From Gemmataceae bacterium (GTDB taxonomy: Bacteria; Planctomycetota; Planctomycetia; Gemmatales; Gemmataceae), in assembly GCA_022616435.1 (NCBI GenBank), contig JAKEET010000195.1:1-32059 (forward strand): DNA of 32,059 nt. The letters run 5' to 3'. The position numbers were made by a program, and so were the translations under genes. Positions 23,452 through 32,059 of the stretch are shown piece after piece. Each line of letters begins with the position of its first letter. Position 1 is the first letter of the stretch. The notes beneath the pieces are model-generated. The model was not told where the DNA came from and searched no databases. It saw only the letters and a program-made list of their open reading frames with translations.

Positions 23452-23526
23452 TGAAAAATGGGGACAGGCGCCGGCCTCGTCCCCAACGCTTTTCGAGGGA
23501 CGGCCGGAGCCAGTCCCCATTTTTCA
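23452..23526. repeat. 75-bp imperfect hairpin (REP-like)
   Basis: Outer arms TGAAAAATGGGGAC (23452-23465) and GTCCCCATTTTTCA (23513-23526) match perfectly; inside, GGCGCCGGCC/GGCCGGAGCC-like arms and GTCCC/GGGAC continue the pairing around the loop CAACGCTTTTCGA. It lies upstream of the small lipoprotein. It resembles REP-type elements mobilised by Y1 transposases, but no transposase is nearby. Confidence 0.7.
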
Positions 23527-23723
23527 CAAACCCTGAGAACAATCGACACAGGTGGATTCTCTTGCGTTATCGGCAAGCTCGCTTCAGGAATTGAGTGGAT
23601 TTCCGAGGCTGCGCTCCGGATCATTAAAGTCTCGCGGTCGTGGCCCGGACGCTCGTCGCGGCGACAGCGACAGCTTGCCGAAGTTCCCCAGTTTGCGGTC
23701 CCGTCAGGCACGGAGGACTTTTC

Positions 23724-24506
23724 ATGCGTTCCAGCGAACCGATCACGGGCTTTGGCAACCACCAGTTGGTGTTGCGCTGGCGGAGCGGGCGCCGGCCGCT
23801 GCCCGTCCGCGTCATTGAAACGGCGCGAGCAGGAGCCGCTTCCTGGGCCACAGGGCAACCCTGGCACGACACCGGCCCGGCCAATCAACCGTTCGATTTC
23901 TGCCGGCACATGCGCGAGTTGCTCGAAGACATCGTGGCCCGCACCCCCGAGTTCAAGGGGCTGGACGTGGCGCGGATCCTGGTGTCGGCGACGCAAGCCC
24001 GCAACGGCCGCCGCCACGGCCTGCAGGCCCGCGTCACGCCGCTCCGGTTTCAGTACGGGCAGATCACCCGCCAGCGCCAGTGCGCCACCTACCAGGTGCA
24101 GCGTTACTTCCTCGACGATCACGAATTCCTGTACGTGCTCACTTTCTGTCTGCCGCGCTTTCTCGACCAGGAATTCGATGACAAGCTGATCACGCTGTTC
24201 CACGAGCTGCACCACATCGACCCGGATTTCAACGGCGATCTGCGCCGCCACGCCGGCCGTTGCCAGCTCCATTCCACCAGCCGGCGCCAGTACGACCGCC
24301 ACATGGCGGAATTGGCCCGCGCTTACCTGATGTGCAAGCCCGACGCGCGGTTGCACGCGTTCCTGCGCCTGAACTTTTCGCAACTGCGGCAACGTCACGG
24401 CGCGGTGACCGCGATCGCCGTCCCACGCCCGAAAATCATCCCGGTCCCGACCGTCCAGGCCGCGGCGGCGCAGTCATCCGAGCGGCGCGGCGTGAGCCCG
24501 ACGTGA
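23724..24506 (+). CDS. Putative metallopeptidase with HExxH motif
   Basis: 260 residues. The zinc-binding motif H-E-L-H-H (H160-E161-x-x-H164) is followed by I-D-P-D-F-N-G-D-L-R-R-H, giving possible third ligands. The upstream C-A-T-Y-Q-V-Q and I-L-V-S-A-T-Q-A-R-N-G segments fit the 'putative phage metallopeptidase' type (PF18894-like, from memory). No signal peptide. Start ATG 23724 follows GGAGG by seven bases; earlier starts lack one. The last ten residues and the stop are encoded by an arm of intergenic repeat copy B, so the original end may have been altered. No phage genes surround it. Confidence 0.75.
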   Translation: MRSSEPITGFGNHQLVLRWRSGRRPLPVRVIETARAGAASWATGQPWHDTGPANQPFDFCRHMRELLEDIVARTPEFKGLDVARILVSATQARNGRRHGLQARVTPLRFQYGQITRQRQCATYQVQRYFLDDHEFLYVLTFCLPRFLDQEFDDKLITLFHELHHIDPDFNGDLRRHAGRCQLHSTSRRQYDRHMAELARAYLMCKPDARLHAFLRLNFSQLRQRHGAVTAIAVPRPKIIPVPTVQAAAAQSSERRGVSPT

Positions 24507-24648
24507 AGATCGGCGAGCGGCGCGGCGTGAGCGCGAGGTGCAGAGTCGCTGCACAACCGCCATCCACGTCGGGCTTACGCCGCGACGCTCGCCGGGGTTT
24601 GACGCCGCGACGCTCGCCGGGGTTTGACGCCGCGACGCTCGCCGGCGT
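24480..24648. repeat. Intergenic palindromic repeat, copy B, with tandem 25-bp units
   Basis: Arms at 24480-24505 and 24565-24590 (26 nt) are inverted copies with two mismatches, of the GAGCGGCGCGGCGTGAGCCC type. The right arm is extended by two exact 25-bp tandem units (24591-24615, 24616-24640), each containing GACGCCGCGACGCTC. Same family as 15342 and 29698. The rest of 24649-24957 holds a 14-bp palindrome TGGTGAATTCACCA (24663-24676) and no gene; I looked for a B12 riboswitch before nrdJ and found no GCCACTG-type box. Confidence 0.75.
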
Positions 24649-24957
24649 CAGCTGGTTTTTCATGGTGAATTCACCAATTTTTTGCCCGAGCGACGCGCTC
24701 CGCGCAGTAATTTCCGCCGCCAAGCCCTGTGACACCGCCATGTCAATAAAATGTGCCGTAACCGGAAGATGTTGCCCAGCTTTACGGCGACCAAAAACCG
24801 GGGCGGGCTATTCTCTCCCGTCGGCGCACTCGGTATGATCTTCCCGTCCCCATCAAAGGATCACTGTTGCAACCCACGGCAGATGGAATTTGCTTTGGCA
24901 AAGGACGACCCATCTGTTAGGATGAACAGTGAACAAAACTTCCGATAGGATGTTGTC

Positions 24958-29694
<4,737 letters not shown>

Positions 29695-29697
29695 ACC

Positions 29698-29785
29698 GGC
29701 GAGCCGGGCGGCGTTAGCCCCCGGTTTCAGTAGCCCGTCGATGCGAGTGATTCCCAAACCGGGGGCTGACGCCGCCCGGCTCGCC
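29698..29785. repeat. Intergenic palindromic repeat, copy C (strong hairpin)
   Basis: Arms of 30 nt at 29698-29727 and 29756-29785 are inverted copies with a single mismatch (G-U pair in RNA). It starts four bases after the nrdJ stop and ends four bases before the convergent esterase stop. It fits a bidirectional end signal and belongs to the same family as the 15342 and 24480 copies. Confidence 0.85.
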
Positions 29786-29789
29786 GAGA

Positions 29790-31514
29790 TCATTTCCGCG
29801 TCAGCTTGTCCGCCGCCCCCGCCAGCCGGTAGATCTCCGCCGTGCGGTCGAAGGCCGGGTCGTTGCCGCCGATGATCGTCAGCGGCGTCGGCGCCAACAG
29901 GCCCAGCGCGTCGGGGATGTCGATGACGCGCAGGATGCCCAGGAAATGCGGCCCCTCGACGTGCGACTTGGGCGGATTGGCGAGAATCAATTCGTTGACT
30001 CCCGGCTCGAACAGCACGGCGTAGGCGGCCAGCACGCCGGCGTCGCCATAGGCATAGATGGTCTGATCGTCGAGCTTGTGTCCCGCCTTCTTGTAATGCC
30101 GCCGGATCGCCAGCACATCGCGCAACCGGCCCTCGTCGGTCGTGCGGCCGAGCAACACGTGGGAGCGTTCGATGGTGTTCGGCGGCGATTGCTTGGTCCA
30201 CGATTGCAACAGGCCGCGCGGCCCCACGGTGATGCCCGGGAGCAGCCGCTGCGACGGCGGCGGCTTGTCGTGGGTCTGCACCGCCCATTGGTTGGCGTCC
30301 GCGCCCAGCGGCGTGCCGTCCAGGACGTCCGCGGTGATGCCCGGCTCCGTTCGAAACGACGTCGCCCCCCGCACACTGGCCTTGACGGGCATGGCCGGCG
30401 CCGCGTACGCCGCATGTTTCAGACGCTCGCGCAGCGTCTTGAGCATGCTCTTCTTCCACGGCTCGAATTCACCGTCCTTCGGCAAGGCCACCTTCGCCCG
30501 CGGCGCGAACGTCTCATCGATCCGCGCGTTGAGCGCGTCCTTGGGCACATCCGCGTCGGTCGGGAACACGCGCAGGTCCTTGCCCGGCAACGGCGTGTAC
30601 TTCGCGCTGTCCTCGACCGGCGTCGTCGTATCGCCTTTCAAGTGTTTGTTGATGAACTTGAAGATGGCGATGCGCAGATCCGGCCGGTAATCATGGCCGC
30701 CGACGCTGACATACTCGTCCACCAGGTCCGGCTTGCCGTGCATCTTGTAGCAATCGCGCAGCTTGGCGATGATCCGGCGGTTGCCGTCCATCGGGAAGAT
30801 GCGGTCGTTGTCGCTGTTGGCGAACAGCATCGGCCGCGGGGCGACGAGGGCGGCGATCGTGGTCCAGTCCCACTGGTGCGTGTTGTACAGGAACATGCAA
30901 TCGCAGTGGCCGTTGACCCCCTTGCCCTTCACATAAAACTCGAGGTCGCTCATGCCGGAGACGGGGACCGCCACCTTGACGCGCTCATCGGCGGCGGCGA
31001 TCCAGAACGTCGCCGCCCCGCCGCCGGAGATGCCGGTGACGCCGATCCTGTCCGGATCGACGTCGGGCCGCGTCACCAGGTAATCGATGGCGCGGATGCC
31101 GTTCCAGCACTCGACGCCGGCGGGCGTGTAGCCGGCCGACCACCACCAGGGGCGGAACGGGTTTGGATCGGCGCCGACCGGAAGAAGAGGCGACGGGGCG
31201 ACCGGGCGCGGGGGTGACGGAACGTCGAGGCCCCATGATTTCAGATGTCCCCAGGAGCGACCGTAGGTGCCGTGATGGACGCCGGGGATTTCGCCGAGCT
31301 GCAGCGTGTCCAGGACGATGCACACGTAGCCGTGGTTGGCGAACCAGAAGCCGTGATCTTGAAACGCGGTCTTGTTGCCGTCGCGGCCCTTGCCGGAATG
31401 ACCACAAACATACACGATGGCCGGCGCCCGCTTGCCGTTGAGCGCTCGCGGCCGATACAGATTCGCCGTCACGTACAGTCCCGGGTTCGATTGAAAATGA
31501 ACTTGTTCAACTGC
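29790..31514 (-). CDS. Acetylxylan-esterase-like alpha/beta hydrolase, 5' truncated
   Basis: About 574 residues are conserved. V-H-F-Q-S-N-P-G-L-Y-V-T-A-N-L-Y-R-P starts the similarity. Motifs: V-Y-V-C-G-H-S-G-K-G, the nucleophile elbow G-I-S-G-G-G (from G-V-T-G-I-S-G-G-G-A-A), N-S-D-N-D-R-I-F-P-M and G-G-H-D-Y-R near the catalytic Asp and His; then a long C-terminal extension with a second V-E-L-I-L-A-N-P-P region. The open frame reaches an ATG at 31673, but that part is antisense to a HEAT-repeat coding region. The signal peptide and N-terminus expected of these exported planctomycete esterases are absent. No obvious start remains, so it is probably dead or reads from a spurious start. Substrate not shown. 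Confidence 0.8.
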   Translation of the reverse strand, partial: AVEQVHFQSNPGLYVTANLYRPRALNGKRAPAIVYVCGHSGKGRDGNKTAFQDHGFWFANHGYVCIVLDTLQLGEIPGVHHGTYGRSWGHLKSWGLDVPSPPRPVAPSPLLPVGADPNPFRPWWWSAGYTPAGVECWNGIRAIDYLVTRPDVDPDRIGVTGISGGGAATFWIAAADERVKVAVPVSGMSDLEFYVKGKGVNGHCDCMFLYNTHQWDWTTIAALVAPRPMLFANSDNDRIFPMDGNRRIIAKLRDCYKMHGKPDLVDEYVSVGGHDYRPDLRIAIFKFINKHLKGDTTTPVEDSAKYTPLPGKDLRVFPTDADVPKDALNARIDETFAPRAKVALPKDGEFEPWKKSMLKTLRERLKHAAYAAPAMPVKASVRGATSFRTEPGITADVLDGTPLGADANQWAVQTHDKPPPSQRLLPGITVGPRGLLQSWTKQSPPNTIERSHVLLGRTTDEGRLRDVLAIRRHYKKAGHKLDDQTIYAYGDAGVLAAYAVLFEPGVNELILANPPKSHVEGPHFLGILRVIDIPDALGLLAPTPLTIIGGNDPAFDRTAEIYRLAGAADKLTRK

Positions 31515-31882
31515 TCGGCCACGAGAGTGGCCTAGTCGCGAGTCGCTCCGCACACGCGTTGGCGCGAATCGGACCTTCGGCTGTGCGTCCGACAACCAAT
31601 GCCTTGAACAGCATGTTGGCGCGGACAAGAGAATTCGCCGCCGACGCTCTTGCTCAGATGGGTGAAGCGGCAAAGGAAGCAGTCCCGGCGCTGCGCAAAG
31701 TACTCGAGGACTGGAACCAAGACGTGGTGTGGTGGGCGAGCATTGCGATAGCCAGCATTGCGCGTGCGGACGATGTCGTGCCGATCCTGGAGCAGGCGAT
31801 TAATACATCAACAAACGACTACCTACGCGAACGAGCAATCGAAGCGAGGAAGATGATTGACTCCACTCGGTACAACGGCTGA
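31502..31882 (+). pseudogene. HEAT-repeat protein, 3' fragment
   Basis: Read in the frame of 31559, residues L-V-Q-L-L-G-H-E-S-G-L-V and A-L-A-R-I-G-P-S-A-V are HEAT helices, followed by E-F-A-A-D-A-L-A-Q-M-G, E-A-V-P-A-L-R-K-V-L and A-I-A-S-I-A-R-A-D-D-V-V-P-I-L, two more repeats. The end at 31882 looks natural. The 5' part is missing: HEAT similarity stops at about 31502, exactly where the esterase 5' end stops on the other strand. A TTG at 31559 could start a 107-residue product. HEAT proteins are protein-protein scaffolds; the partner is unknown. Confidence 0.55.
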
Positions 31883-31972
31883 ACCTAAACAGTCCCAAAC
31901 GCTCACCAAGGAGTACCAATCGCACTCGGGCGCGGTCAACACCGGGGGAAAACAAACAGGACATTCATTGCG

Positions 31973-32059
31973 CCAAGCAAGCTTGGGAAAGGGGGAAGCG
32001 ATGTAGGAACATCACGAAACCTTTCGTTAGGAACTCTGCGGGTGCAAATCCCGTCCGGC
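31973..32059 (+). ncRNA. Structured RNA, possibly the 5' part of a group II intron (cut by window end)
   Basis: Four short stems occur in a row: CCAAG/CTTGG (31973-31986), GATGT/ACATC (32000-32013), ACGAAA/TTTCGT (32014-32027) and CGGG-TGCAAAT-CCCG (32039-32053). The last one and the GGGGGAAGCGATG segment recall domain I of bacterial group II introns. No exact GUGYG boundary is visible, and the rest lies outside the window. Intron identity is a guess. Upstream (31883-31972) I see nothing else. Confidence 0.35.

Noticed and set aside
24578..24648. CRISPR array
   Set aside because: The 25-bp units are directly tandem without spacers and belong to a palindromic intergenic repeat.
24649..24957. 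Cobalamin riboswitch before the B12-dependent reductase
   Set aside because: No B12-box-like GCCACTG or typical multi-stem layout was seen; only a 14-bp palindrome and A/T-rich promoter-like sequence.
32031..32059. tRNA or tmRNA 3' end (CGGG-TGCAAAT-CCCG resembles a T arm)
   Set aside because: The loop is TGCAAAT and not TTCAAAT, and no matching acceptor, anticodon or D arm occurs upstream.

Overview
The window looks like a chromosomal stretch from a high-GC planctomycete, probably of the Gemmata branch. It carries a DUF1501 protein, a PSCyt1/DUF1549/DUF1553 'Planctomycete cytochrome' protein, the Planctomycetes-Verrucomicrobia-Chlamydiae small basic protein, a DUF2760/Hsp70 pair, and a tiny lipoprotein of a type I associate with this group. 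The organism assignment is inference from gene content; there is no rRNA in the window.

Layout. 1-3111 (+): molybdate uptake operon modA (5' cut off), modB, modC, a molbindin (mop) and a small secreted protein. 3138-4466: a damaged tyrosine integrase fused out of frame to a hydrolase tail, then a terminator and tRNA-Pro(GGG), both on -. 4561-8361: DUF1501 (-), xylose isomerase (+), and a DUF104/PIN toxin-antitoxin pair (+). 8630-11416: a PhoD-like phosphatase (-) divergent from a family-4 glycosyltransferase (+). 11556-12319: a two-gene module of unknown function. 12487-15341: DUF2760, a 402-bp GxxExxY cassette with 19-bp terminal inverted repeats, and an Hsp70. 15526-16555: small basic protein (+) convergent with a B3/4-domain protein (-). 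16657-22845 (all -): DUF1553 protein, TlpA-like thioredoxin, heavy-metal-associated lipoprotein, MutY, FHA protein. 23198-24506: a small lipoprotein (-) and a putative metallopeptidase (+). 24958-29694: class II ribonucleotide reductase with an intein. 29790 to the end: a 5'-truncated esterase, a HEAT-repeat fragment, and a structured-RNA-like stretch cut by the window edge.

The most striking observation is at 19660-20907. Two neighbouring lipoprotein genes are each interrupted only by in-frame TGA codons that fall exactly where family-defining cysteines belong. The thioredoxin reads W-TGA-P-P-C (UxxC). The heavy-metal-associated protein reads M-T-TGA-P-V-G-TGA (UxxxU, both cysteines replaced). 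Each has a stem-loop shortly downstream of the TGA; the thioredoxin loop, GGUC, lies 31 nt after the TGA and fits the bacterial SECIS model. Read with selenocysteine, both become full-length envelope proteins. I infer a small selenoprotein pair, one redox-active and one probably metal-binding. TGA is an ordinary stop in neighbouring genes, so this is recoding and not an altered code. No selA, selB, selC or selD lies in the window.

Other structure: a palindromic intergenic repeat in three copies, each just after a gene (15342, 24480, 29698); a domain shared by the mod-operon secreted protein and the PhoD C-terminus; and two rearrangement junctions (about 3478 and 31505) where unrelated gene fragments abut.
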